Below, in pieces: positions 1 through 8,508 of a stretch of DNA of 56,808 nt. The first letter of the stretch is position 1; every line of letters begins with the position of its first letter. The DNA is from CAZVWV01 sp964631745 (lineage in GTDB: Bacteria; Bdellovibrionota_C; UBA2361; JBGSMV01). The DNA is taken from contig CAZVWV010000004.1 in assembly GCA_964631745.1 (NCBI GenBank), forward strand, positions 1 through 56,808, written 5' to 3'. The position numbers and the translations under genes are program-made. The notes under the pieces were generated by a model. It saw only the letters and a program-made list of their open reading frames with translations, did no database searches and was not told where the DNA came from.

Positions 1-54
1 AGTCGTCGGCGCTACTTAATATCCCTGCTTCGCCCGGGGTTTTTGAGCAAATAC
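1..54 (+). repeat. Repeat family A, partial copy at the window edge
   Basis: This is the right-hand part of a dispersed intergenic repeat. It holds the GTCGTCGGCGCT arm, a TTAATATC segment and the end CCGGGGTTTTTGAGCAAATAC. The same end is seen at 16130-16148 and 46012-46035. The copy is cut by the window start, so its full length is unknown. It lies upstream of the NYN-domain gene. Confidence 0.75.
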
Positions 55-128
55 TAACGCCTACTGCCTCAGTTTGACAAGCAAACGGCTACCCTATATT
101 CTTAGCCTCTCATCGGAGTTACAAATAA

Positions 129-839
129 GTGCCAAAACGGGAACGGGAAGAAGATAAAGCTGTAATTAGGCGTAGACAGAAGAAGCTGTATGCTGTCTTT
201 ATTGATGGTCTTGGGCTTGACCGCGCCTCGCGTCGTCTTAACAAGCGTGTGGATTTGTCGGCTCTGATCAGGGGCGTTACAGCCGGCCAGGATGCCTGCG
301 TTTCCCGCTACTACACGATTATTCCTTTTGAAGATGACCACCGCCACCGCGCCTTTTTGGAAGCGGTGGAACGCGCCGGATTAGATGTGGTCGTTAAACG
401 GCTTCCTCCCAAAGGGGTAAACCGCCAGGCTAGTATCGATCCCGAGATGTCAGCCGATATCATCGCCTTCGCCATGGGAAAGACCAGTTTCAACGAAGCC
501 GCCGATAAATACCTGCCCGAAGAACGCCGCATCAAAGTTGGGCCAATGCCAACGGGCGTGCGTGCTGCGCCGTTGATGGATGCCAGCACCCAGAGCCCAG
601 ATCCTGAGAACAACGCTCCAGAACAACCCTCCCAGAGCCCGCGCCCTGCCGACGATTCCAAACGAGTGGTCGTAGTAGTCTGCCCGAGTCGCGATCTCTC
701 TTATGCTTTTGCTTTAGCTGGAGAAGTCGGCGCCGATACGGTTAGCGTCGATTTTGGATACTATAAGGGGGACGATGTCCTTAAATCTGCCTCCAAGTGG
801 ATCGACCTTTCGGAATCTGAAACGATCTGGAAGGGTTAA
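129..839 (+). CDS. NYN-domain (LabA/DUF88-like) protein, putative ribonuclease
   Basis: The 236-residue protein starts at GTG 129 and has a very basic N terminus (residues 3-19). It then shows the NYN/PIN-like pattern: a hydrophobic strand with the acidic FIDG motif (Asp26), a middle block (KRLPPKG, then DPEMSADIIAFA), and a late strand VVVVCPSRDLSYA that carries the third expected acidic residue. A Pro/Ser/Gln-rich stretch at about 140-175 separates the last part. NYN proteins are metal-dependent RNases of the PIN-like fold, and many LabA-type members have no known substrate. It sits just before dnaB, where many bacteria have rplI. Family assignment is fairly secure; substrate and role are unknown. 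Confidence 0.7.
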   Translation: MPKREREEDKAVIRRRQKKLYAVFIDGLGLDRASRRLNKRVDLSALIRGVTAGQDACVSRYYTIIPFEDDHRHRAFLEAVERAGLDVVVKRLPPKGVNRQASIDPEMSADIIAFAMGKTSFNEAADKYLPEERRIKVGPMPTGVRAAPLMDASTQSPDPENNAPEQPSQSPRPADDSKRVVVVVCPSRDLSYAFALAGEVGADTVSVDFGYYKGDDVLKSASKWIDLSESETIWKG

Positions 840-943
840 CCTCAGCTTTCCCGCTGTACTTTTTTAGCCAAACGGCTATATTCTGACCTTGAAATTCTGA
901 CCCTGTAATTCTGCCTTCATAAAATTTGGGCGTTGTACGATCT

Positions 944-2392
944 ATGCTACCCGCAAAAAAGAAATTCTACCCAAAAAACCAGAACAAAGATCCAGAAATT
1001 TACGCCCACCGATCTCCGCCACATTCTGCTGACGCCGAAGAATCGGTGTTGGGTGGAATTCTGCTAGATAACGATGCCATAAACGTGGCGCTCGAACGGC
1101 TACGTCCTGAAGATTTCTACCGACCTGTGCACGCTTCTATCTTTGAGGGCATGATGACCCTGATCGATAAACGCGAGCCCATTGATGTCGTTACCTTAAG
1201 TCAGCAGCTGCGCTCGCAAGGGCAACTTGAAGTGATCGGCGGAATCGAAACCCTTTCCAGATTGGCCAACGCCGTGCCAAGCTCAGCCAACGTCGGATAC
1301 TACGCCAAAGTCGTAAAGGAGATGAGTCTTCGAAGACGACTGATCCACGAAGCCTCTTCAATCATAGATCAAGCCTTCGATCTTGAAGGCGAGGTTGAAG
1401 ATTTCCTGGACTCAACCGAGCAGAAAATTTTGGGGGTCTCCGAGAATCGCATCCGGCCCTCGTTCTTCCGGGTCAGTGACGTTATTCAAGACTCAATTAA
1501 GATCGTCGAGAAGCTTTACAACAGTAAACAGATGGTCACTGGCGTGCCCACCGGATTCGACGATCTAAACCGAATGACTGCGGGTTTTCAGCCATCCGAC
1601 CTGATCATCATAGCTGCCAGACCCTCGATGGGAAAAACCGCCTTGGCGCTTTGCGTTGCGCAATACGTGGCCGTGCACGAAAAGAAAGCCGTAGCCGTGT
1701 TTAGTCTTGAGATGTCCAAAGAACAGCTAGTGCTGCGTTGTCTCTGCTCCGAGGCACGTGTAGACAACTCTAAAGTGCGCGTGGGAAATCTTGGTGAGCG
1801 CGACTTCCCTAAACTTGTCGAGGCCGCAAGCCGAATCGCCGAAGCTCCATTTTTCTTAGATGATACCCCTGCCATTACCGTCACCGAACTTCGCGCAAAG
1901 GCCAGACGGTTACATCGCGAGCATCCGCTCTCCTTAATCATCGTCGACTACTTGCAGTTGATGCGAAGCCCCACGTATTCGAGCAGCCGCGAGCAAGAAA
2001 TCGCCGATATATCGCGTTCGCTTAAAGCCTTAGCTAAGGAACTGGGCGTGCCAGTAGTGGCGCTTTCCCAGCTTAACCGATCGGTCGAGTCTCGTAACGA
2101 CAAGCGCCCCTTGATGTCCGATCTGCGTGAGTCCGGCGCGATCGAGCAGGATGCCGACATAATCATGTTTATCTATCGCGATGAAGTTTATAACGAGAAT
2201 TCCCCGGATAAAGGTATCGCCGAGCTGATCATCTCCAAGCAAAGAACCGGTCCCACCGGTGTGGTTAAGCTGGCGTTCCTACCGGAACTAACCCGCTTTG
2301 AGGGGTTTGTAGAACGAGAGGTGGCTGAAGAGGTGGAAGACGCGGACGAATCGCCGCCTGACTTTGGTGCTTTGCAGGATGACAACTTCTAG
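944..2392 (+). CDS. dnaB: Replicative DNA helicase DnaB
   Basis: DnaB is the hexameric ATP-driven helicase that unwinds DNA at the replication fork and contacts primase. The N-terminal domain begins with the familiar HSADAEESVLGGILLD block. The RecA-like domain has a Walker A motif (RPSMGKTALAL), a Walker B motif (LIIVDYLQLM), and the conserved LRESGAIEQDAD and IMFIYRDE blocks near the end. The length (482 residues) is normal. I chose ATG 944; an in-frame TTG at 926 would add six residues, and neither start has an obvious ribosome binding site. The stop overlaps the next gene if that gene starts at 2379. Confidence 0.97.
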   Translation: MLPAKKKFYPKNQNKDPEIYAHRSPPHSADAEESVLGGILLDNDAINVALERLRPEDFYRPVHASIFEGMMTLIDKREPIDVVTLSQQLRSQGQLEVIGGIETLSRLANAVPSSANVGYYAKVVKEMSLRRRLIHEASSIIDQAFDLEGEVEDFLDSTEQKILGVSENRIRPSFFRVSDVIQDSIKIVEKLYNSKQMVTGVPTGFDDLNRMTAGFQPSDLIIIAARPSMGKTALALCVAQYVAVHEKKAVAVFSLEMSKEQLVLRCLCSEARVDNSKVRVGNLGERDFPKLVEAASRIAEAPFFLDDTPAITVTELRAKARRLHREHPLSLIIVDYLQLMRSPTYSSSREQEIADISRSLKALAKELGVPVVALSQLNRSVESRNDKRPLMSDLRESGAIEQDADIIMFIYRDEVYNENSPDKGIAELIISKQRTGPTGVVKLAFLPELTRFEGFVEREVAEEVEDADESPPDFGALQDDNF

Positions 2393-3938
2393 AATGGGTT
2401 CGCCAAGAATAGCCTGCCTCGAAGAGGGCCTTAGAGCGCTTACGATTCTTCTTAGCTATATTCTACTCTATTACTTCATACGCTTACCCACTTACGGCAC
2501 CGATTTAGCTTATTACGACAATCAAGAACATCTATACCACACCCTTTCTTTCTTGCATGGAAAAGTTCCGTACCGTGACGACTTCAACCACCACTTTGTG
2601 GGCTACGTCGCGCCCTACGTCTGGCTCTCGAAGATCTTCGGATTTTCAGTAGAGATCGCCGCTTACGTGCGCCATCTGAATCAGGCACTGGTGGGGCTCT
2701 TTACTTTTTTGGTGGTGAGTCGCTTTGCGCCCAAGTCTCTCGCCTATGTTTGCGGCCTCTTGGCAATCGGCGCCCGTGAGCCCTGGACCCTGAATTTCTA
2801 CGCCCTGCACAACTTAAGCGTTCTGTATCTGTGCATGCTTTATTTGTGCTTGCGATACCTAAAGACCGGCCAGGCGCTGCTCCCGCAGATGGCGTTTTTT
2901 CTTTGCGGCGCAGCCCTCACCTGCGATCAACGCGGACTTTTCTTCCTGGCTATTCCGATAGCGGCGCTTTATTTGAAACACGAGATCTCTTCTAAGAAAG
3001 TCTTATCCAGTGCCGCTGCTTTTTTAACGCTGCCGGCCGCCGCCATATTGTACTTATGGGCCAATCAGGCCCTACTCCCCTTTTGGGAGCAGACCATCAT
3101 CTTTCCTTCACAATTCCGCTCAGGCAGCCAAAGCCTTTTAGAATTGATTACGCTCTGGGCCATGGCGCATAAGTATCTCTATCTCAACTCGCCCCTCTTA
3201 CTTCTTTTTGGTCTCTTTGGACTTTTTGCACTGATATTTGACAAGCGATGCCGATATTTCGGTCTCTCCGAAGAAGAAAGATCTCTACTACTCCTCTGCG
3301 CTCTGTCAGTGCTGACGGTGCCGTTCTTTGGCGCCCGGGACTTTGACTATTATACCGTCACGACTCTGCCCTTCTTGGCGATTATGTCGGGCTGCTGCTT
3401 TCTGCGCTTCCAGCACATCTATGTGGGCCGAGTGGTGCTCTGGCTGAGTTTGCTATTGGCATGCGCGCTACCGTTTGTCGGGTTCATTGTGGATCGCGGC
3501 GCGTTCGCCAAGAAGCTCGAAGCAGGCGATGGCACCAACGAAGTTGTGGCCTACCTTAAGGAACACGCCCAGCCCCAAGAGGATCTGTATGTTTGGGGCT
3601 ATCGCTACGACATTTATCTTTATCTTGAAAAGTTAGCGGCCTATCCCTTTGCAAATCAGATCTTGATCGATCCCGATCAGCTTATCGTCGGTGAGAGCGC
3701 CCGAAAGCTTCATGTCTATCCGAAGTATGAGGAGCTTTTTCGAAGGCTGACACAGGAGCATCTCCCCACTTGGCTAGTAATTTTCTTAAGGGGCGACGAG
3801 CCGCGCCAGAGCTCGGCCTCAGACCGGTTAGTGAATCAATTGGCGCGCGAGCGGTATTCTAAGGTGTTCGACTCCGAGAAGCGAGATTTTCTTGACAAGA
3901 AGGTGAGCTTTCGTGTTTACCGCAAACTAGTCCCGTGA
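2379..3938 (+). CDS. GT-C type integral membrane glycosyltransferase (PMT/ArnT-like)
   Basis: This roughly 519-residue polytopic membrane protein shows many hydrophobic helices. Its first extracytoplasmic loop carries YYDNQEHLYHTL and the HGKVPYRDDFNHHF pattern. That loop, with its acidic residue and Gk-pYRDf signature, is typical of GT-C enzymes that take sugars from polyprenyl-phosphate donors at the outer face of the inner membrane. A soluble C-terminal part follows (about 400-519). ATG 2379 overlaps the dnaB stop by 14 nt; ATG 2394 is equally possible. It converges on the operon at 3951-11917, which appears to make lipid-linked sugars, so it may use one as donor. Acceptor and sugar are not readable from the sequence. 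Confidence 0.65.
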   Translation: MTTSRMGSPRIACLEEGLRALTILLSYILLYYFIRLPTYGTDLAYYDNQEHLYHTLSFLHGKVPYRDDFNHHFVGYVAPYVWLSKIFGFSVEIAAYVRHLNQALVGLFTFLVVSRFAPKSLAYVCGLLAIGAREPWTLNFYALHNLSVLYLCMLYLCLRYLKTGQALLPQMAFFLCGAALTCDQRGLFFLAIPIAALYLKHEISSKKVLSSAAAFLTLPAAAILYLWANQALLPFWEQTIIFPSQFRSGSQSLLELITLWAMAHKYLYLNSPLLLLFGLFGLFALIFDKRCRYFGLSEEERSLLLLCALSVLTVPFFGARDFDYYTVTTLPFLAIMSGCCFLRFQHIYVGRVVLWLSLLLACALPFVGFIVDRGAFAKKLEAGDGTNEVVAYLKEHAQPQEDLYVWGYRYDIYLYLEKLAAYPFANQILIDPDQLIVGESARKLHVYPKYEELFRRLTQEHLPTWLVIFLRGDEPRQSSASDRLVNQLARERYSKVFDSEKRDFLDKKVSFRVYRKLVP

Positions 3939-3950
3939 GTGGCGCGGAGC

Positions 3951-5819
3951 TCAGCCCAGAAAGCGCCTAGCCCAAATTAAAGAGACCATGACTCCCCAAA
4001 GTTCGAAACCAAAATTTGCGCGACGGGATTGGTGCGCCTCCCAGATTCTTTGAAGCTCGGCCGAATCGTAAAGCCCCAGCTGATTGGCCTCGCTTGAAAA
4101 GAAGGTGGCTTCCGCAAATTCCTTAAGCTGCTTACGAAACCAGAGATGTACCGGGATACTAAACCCCTGCTTTGGTTGTTTGGTGTCATATTGTGGAAGA
4201 TACCGGTTTAGGTAGCCTTTAAGCACGGCTTTGCTCTCTCCCAAAATAGAAGGAAGCGCGCCGCAGTCTGGTTGGCCTCTTGAATACTCTACAATCTCTG
4301 GGTCCAAAAAGAGCGAGCGCGCCTCAAGCCCATGCGCCATGCTCATGCGGTCCACTTTGGGCAGGATATCCCAGGGTAGATAGCTACGTTGATCGGCTTG
4401 CATCAAAGCTTGCATTGAAACATGCGGCAACAAAAGATCCCCCAATTTCTCAAAGGTATCTTTGCTGGAAAATTCCTCCAGGAAGTTTGGTGATATAAGC
4501 CTTAGTTTGGCAGCGCTTGAAAACATCCCGTTCCAGGCGAAATGCGCGTAACGCGGATGGCGACTTAGGTTTCTAAGAAAGCGCTCCAGTTTCTCGTGCC
4601 AGCCGACTTTGTTGTTGGAATGTGGCAACAGATTCACTAAGGGTTCCGCCAGCGACAAGATGCGCCGCAGCGCTGGACCCATTAACGTAGCCAACAAGGA
4701 GGCCTTGTAGGTTAGGTACCCGCCAAAAAGTTCGTCGCCGCCATCCCCGCTCAGCACGACCTTTACCTCCTTAGCGGTACCGCGACTTAATAGATATACC
4801 GGCAGAGCGGAAGAATCCGCTAGGGGCTCATCCGCATGCCAAACCAGAGCCTCAATCAGGGCCGGGAGATTTTCCTTCTCTAAGTCGATCTCGAACACTT
4901 GATGACTCAAACCAAGCATCTTACACAGGTTCAAGGCATTTCGTGCCTCACTATGTGAGCGTTCTTTAATATCAGCTATATAAGCTTTTAGATTCCGACC
5001 GGCCCTATGTAAGGTGCTGGCAATCACGCTTGAATCGACCCCACCCGATAGAAAAATTCCCACTGGCACATCACTTCTGGAGCGCCGCAGAAAGGCCCGG
5101 TCAAGTAAAGTTGTAATGTCAGTCGAGGGGGGCTCGATAGAGCGCTGGAATTCAAAGGCCTGCTGATGCATACCCGAGGGGGAGACACAAAGATAGGAGC
5201 CAGGAGCGACTGAAAATATTCCGCGCAGGAAGCTCTGTTCAAAGGGCACATAATTCAAAGAGAGAAAATCCCAGAAGGCTTCCTTATTTATTTCGCGCGA
5301 GATATTCCTGGCCTTCATAAAAGGCAGGATGGCTTTGATCTCGGAAGCGAAGACAACGGATTCCTTAAATCTTCCGAAATAAAGCGGCTTTTCACCCATT
5401 AGGTCGCGTGCCAGGTAAAGAGATCTTGAATTCTGGTCAAAAAGCGCTAGGGCGAATTGTCCATTGAAGCGCGAAAAAGCAGCCGTGCCCCAAACCTTAA
5501 ATGCTTTTAGAATAACTTCAGTGTCGCTCGAAGTGCGAAACCTTTCGCCCGACTTTAACAGCTCCTCTCTTAACTCAATATAGTTATAGATTTCTCCGTT
5601 GAAAATAAGCGCCTGATGACGATCGTCCGAGAACATCGGCTGAGCGCCGCCCGCCAAGTCGATCACGGCTAGCCTTCGATGTCCAAGCCCCAGATTATTA
5701 AGCGTTTCATAGCCAGCGCCATCTGGCCCTCGATGCGCTACAGTGTCGGTCATCTCCCGCAGGAGCTGCGGCTCGACAGCTTCGCCATCTAAATGATATA
5801 TGCCAGCCAGGCCGCACAT
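3951..5819 (-). CDS. asnB: Asparagine synthase (glutamine-hydrolysing) family protein, AsnB-like
   Basis: The 622-residue protein has an N-terminal class II glutamine amidotransferase domain (nucleophile Cys2 in MCGLAG, RGPDG at 30-34, FNGEIYNY at 73-80) and a synthetase domain with the ATP-pyrophosphatase loop SGGVDSS at 258-264. The family transfers glutamine ammonia to an adenylated carboxylate, usually aspartate. As the last gene of a glycan-type operon, 10 nt after a GT2 gene, it may instead amidate a sugar uronic acid or another polymer component, as AsnB homologues do in O-antigen and exopolysaccharide loci. The fold is certain; the true substrate is inferred from context only. Confidence 0.85.
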   Translation of the reverse strand: MCGLAGIYHLDGEAVEPQLLREMTDTVAHRGPDGAGYETLNNLGLGHRRLAVIDLAGGAQPMFSDDRHQALIFNGEIYNYIELREELLKSGERFRTSSDTEVILKAFKVWGTAAFSRFNGQFALALFDQNSRSLYLARDLMGEKPLYFGRFKESVVFASEIKAILPFMKARNISREINKEAFWDFLSLNYVPFEQSFLRGIFSVAPGSYLCVSPSGMHQQAFEFQRSIEPPSTDITTLLDRAFLRRSRSDVPVGIFLSGGVDSSVIASTLHRAGRNLKAYIADIKERSHSEARNALNLCKMLGLSHQVFEIDLEKENLPALIEALVWHADEPLADSSALPVYLLSRGTAKEVKVVLSGDGGDELFGGYLTYKASLLATLMGPALRRILSLAEPLVNLLPHSNNKVGWHEKLERFLRNLSRHPRYAHFAWNGMFSSAAKLRLISPNFLEEFSSKDTFEKLGDLLLPHVSMQALMQADQRSYLPWDILPKVDRMSMAHGLEARSLFLDPEIVEYSRGQPDCGALPSILGESKAVLKGYLNRYLPQYDTKQPKQGFSIPVHLWFRKQLKEFAEATFFSSEANQLGLYDSAELQRIWEAHQSRRANFGFELWGVMVSLIWARRFLG

Positions 5820-5829
5820 AAATATCTCT

Positions 5830-6831
5830 TTAATGCACGGCTCGAACCGTGTAGATCTTCGAGTTACTGGTTTGAAGATAAATTCTGCTAAGGAGCTCGG
5901 CTAGGATTCCCGCAACAAGGAACTGCACTCCTACGATCATCATGAAAACTGCAAATAACAATAAAGCTCCGCGTTGCAAGACGTTTTGAATTTCGCCGCA
6001 CAGCCACATTAACATCAAGACCGAAGCGATACAGAAGCCCGCGCCGAAGAATGCGAAAAAGAGCTTTCCAAAGGCTCGAATCGGTTTGGTGATATAGTTC
6101 GAATAAAACTCAAGAAATATTATGTCTTCGAAGACCCCGAACGATCTTCCTAGCCCGTATTTGCTCTGGCCTTTTGTTCTGGGATGCACGGCGATGGGGA
6201 TCTCTGCGATGCGCGCCCCCAGGCGGTGCGCCAACACGGGAATAAAGCGATGAAGTTCACCGAACAGTTCGATCCGTTTTAGTAAGGATGCCCGGTAGGC
6301 CTTAAAGGTTGAGCCGAAATCCTGAACGCCAACTCCGCTCAGATAGCGCATTAAGCAATTTGCAACTTTGGAGGGGATTCGCCTAATAAAAAAGCTATCG
6401 GTTCTGACCTCGCGCCAGCCCGAAACCAGATCGAACCCCTGATCTAATTTAGCCAAAAAACGCGGAATTTCCTCGGGCGCATGCTGTAAATCGCCGTCCA
6501 TTGTGACGATTATCTCACCGACTGCGTGATCTATGCCCGCGGCCAGCGCCGCCGTTTGACCGAAGTTCCGCATGAGCTCCACTACCCGCACACGCGCATC
6601 AGCTTGCTGGATAGCTAAGAGCTTCGTTAATGAACCATCCAAGCTGCCATCCTCGGCAAAAATAATTTCAAAGGTCTTGCCGATGCCCTCCAGGGTTGAT
6701 TTTAGGCGTGAATACAACTCTTCGAGTACGCCTTCCTCATTATGAACCGGAACCACTATGGAAACTTCAGGTGCCGAAACGTTAGGTGCCGAAACGTTAG
6801 GTGCCGAAACGTTAGGTGTCAGTGTAGCCAT
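5830..6831 (-). CDS. Family 2 glycosyltransferase with two C-terminal membrane helices (ArnC/GtrB-like)
   Basis: A GT-A fold domain opens with SIVVPVHNEE, followed by the acidic FAEDGSLDGS and TMDGDLQHAPEE (DxD-like) motifs. Two hydrophobic segments close the protein at about 245-320. This layout matches GtrB/ArnC/DPM-type enzymes that load a sugar from a nucleotide onto polyprenyl phosphate at the cytoplasmic membrane. The N terminus carries three direct NVSAP repeats made by a 15-bp tandem DNA repeat. The start overlaps the upstream lipoprotein stop by 20 nt, which suggests translational coupling. Sugar specificity is unknown. Confidence 0.85.
   Translation of the reverse strand: MATLTPNVSAPNVSAPNVSAPEVSIVVPVHNEEGVLEELYSRLKSTLEGIGKTFEIIFAEDGSLDGSLTKLLAIQQADARVRVVELMRNFGQTAALAAGIDHAVGEIIVTMDGDLQHAPEEIPRFLAKLDQGFDLVSGWREVRTDSFFIRRIPSKVANCLMRYLSGVGVQDFGSTFKAYRASLLKRIELFGELHRFIPVLAHRLGARIAEIPIAVHPRTKGQSKYGLGRSFGVFEDIIFLEFYSNYITKPIRAFGKLFFAFFGAGFCIASVLMLMWLCGEIQNVLQRGALLLFAVFMMIVGVQFLVAGILAELLSRIYLQTSNSKIYTVRAVH
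6774..6820. repeat. 15-bp tandem repeat inside the glycosyltransferase start
   Basis: The unit GTTAGGTGCCGAAAC is repeated about three times on the plus strand. It encodes NVSAP repeats on the minus strand, right after the start codon of the GT2 gene and over the stop codon of the TPR lipoprotein gene. Unit length is a multiple of three, so copy-number changes would keep the frame. Confidence 0.85.
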
Positions 6832-7774
6832 CGATAAAACTCTTTAAATCGTCTAAAACTTCCAAGGGAAGGTACAGGGCCAGTGCTTGTTGAGCGACCT
6901 CTAAAGCCTGAGCGTGCAAACTCTCAAGATTATCCTCTTCGCTAGCCTGTTGGCTGTCCTTGCGATCCTCCGAAGTATCTGCCTTTTTGGCAAGGAAATT
7001 AAGTAAATTTAGTTGCGCATCTAGCCCTCGATCGGTTGCGCCCGACTCCTTGGACTTTACGACATTATTAATGGCGTTCTTCACATCCCCCAGCGCGTAA
7101 TTTGTAAGCGCCAGATTAAAATAGACTCTGGCGTCGCCTTGAGTAACCTTGGGGTCTATCAGTTTCGTGGCGAACTCCTGCGAGCTGCGCACGGCGCCGA
7201 GAGCTAATAAAAGTTTGGCGTGGCGCACCCCCTCATCCAATACGGTCGGCGAACTCACTCCGGGATTCGCGAGGGCAAAGGCGGAGTATGAGTAGCACAG
7301 AGCCTCCTCTTCGTGGCCTTGCAGAAATTCTAATACCGCAAGACTGCGGGTTACATCCAAGGCCTGTTGCGTTTTATTGTTGGTCAAGAGATCTCCCAAC
7401 GCCTGCATATAAGCAGCTCTGGCCTTGGCAAGCTCGCCATTCTCGTAATACATAGCAGCCTTGAGGAGTGTAATCTGCGAGGCCTCGTTCGGTAACCTGG
7501 CCAAGAGCTGCTCAGCTTCCGATAGAAAACCTAATTTGCCCAACGATATCGCCAAATCCCTTTGAATATTCTGAGCATCTGGATACAGATATAAGGCTTG
7601 CCGAAATTTAATCTCCGCATCCATGAAGCGGGACTGCGCGAAGTTTGTCGAACCCTCCCGCACTAAAGCGATTGCTAGCAGCTCCTTGTCAGAGACTAAC
7701 TTTTGTGGTCGGCGCACGTCGGGTGAGGCGCACCCCATCAATAAAACCAGGCCGGCAAGTAAGCAAAATCTCAC
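6812..7774 (-). CDS. TPR-containing lipoprotein
   Basis: The 320-residue product starts with a signal peptide ending in a lipobox (VLLMGCAS), so Cys15 should be lipidated and the protein anchored in the envelope. The mature part is helical with TPR-like repeats (for example the blocks at about 33-65, 68-95 and 100-130, with the A--Y--A pattern). The start is GTG 7774, whose GTGA overlaps the stop of the SDR gene, a sign of translational coupling. TPR lipoproteins often act as scaffolds in export or assembly of surface polymers. Within this operon it may play such a role, but nothing more specific can be read. Confidence 0.75.
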   Translation of the reverse strand: MRFCLLAGLVLLMGCASPDVRRPQKLVSDKELLAIALVREGSTNFAQSRFMDAEIKFRQALYLYPDAQNIQRDLAISLGKLGFLSEAEQLLARLPNEASQITLLKAAMYYENGELAKARAAYMQALGDLLTNNKTQQALDVTRSLAVLEFLQGHEEEALCYSYSAFALANPGVSSPTVLDEGVRHAKLLLALGAVRSSQEFATKLIDPKVTQGDARVYFNLALTNYALGDVKNAINNVVKSKESGATDRGLDAQLNLLNFLAKKADTSEDRKDSQQASEEDNLESLHAQALEVAQQALALYLPLEVLDDLKSFIDGYTDT

Positions 7775-8508
7775 AAACTTAACCTTTTAAAGATAGCTTC
7801 AGGAATATGTTTAATTACCAACATTATATAGCGCCAAAACCACGGCAGATAAACAACATCGGCCCTACGCGCCACCGCCTGAACTATCCCCTCCGCCACT
7901 TTTTGCGGAGATGAAAACAGAAACCCCTTTTTTAGATCTTTCGTCATGGGAGTATCTACAAAGCCCGGCTTTAAGGTGATTACTGAAATACCCTTACTGT
8001 GTAAGCGATTGCGAAGCCCCGAGAGAAAGATACTGAGCCCGCCCTTGGCGGCCCCGTAAAAGTAATTGCTCTTTCTCCCACGGTCCCCTGCTACTGATGA
8101 AATTACTGCTAAGGTTCCTCGTCCGCGCGATTCGAGATAGTTGGCCAAATGAGAACAGAGCGAGGCTACGCTCACAAAGTTACCGTTAAGCTCTTCCAGT
8201 CCCGTAGCGATGTTGGTCTGACAGGCTTCTTGATTTGAAAGAGTACCGTACGCTATTAAAACGAGATCTATTTCGCCGAGCGCGGTAAGAGCACGCTCTA
8301 TTAGGGCGGGGTGATCAGCGTTTACGCTCAGATCCGAAACGGCAAATTCAACTTTGGTCGCCCCGCGCGTGCGCAGGTCCTGACAAACCGCCTCTAATTT
8401 TTCGACATCCCTGGCGTACAGAAAAAACTCATTTCCGCTGGCCGCCCATAGACGTGCCGTGGCAACCGCTATGGCCGATGTCGCTCCAAAAATTGCAATT
8501 TTGCTCAA
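7771..8508 (-). CDS. dprE2: DprE2-like short-chain dehydrogenase (lipid-linked 2-keto-pentose reductase)
   Basis: This 245-residue SDR has a Rossmann nucleotide motif of the GATSAIA type and the active-site blocks SSVAGDRGRKSNYFYGAAKG (Ser, Tyr-x-x-x-Lys), both as in DprE2. DprE2 reduces decaprenylphosphoryl-2-keto-erythro-pentofuranose to the D-arabinose donor, after DprE1 has oxidised the ribose form. I prefer TTG 8508, because it overlaps the DprE1 stop as TTGA and has GGAGG 8 nt upstream; a TTG at 8523 is less likely. The DprE1-like partner is directly upstream. The pairing supports the assignment strongly, though actual chain length of the lipid is unknown. Confidence 0.8.
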   Translation of the reverse strand: MSKIAIFGATSAIAVATARLWAASGNEFFLYARDVEKLEAVCQDLRTRGATKVEFAVSDLSVNADHPALIERALTALGEIDLVLIAYGTLSNQEACQTNIATGLEELNGNFVSVASLCSHLANYLESRGRGTLAVISSVAGDRGRKSNYFYGAAKGGLSIFLSGLRNRLHSKGISVITLKPGFVDTPMTKDLKKGFLFSSPQKVAEGIVQAVARRADVVYLPWFWRYIMLVIKHIPEAIFKRLSL

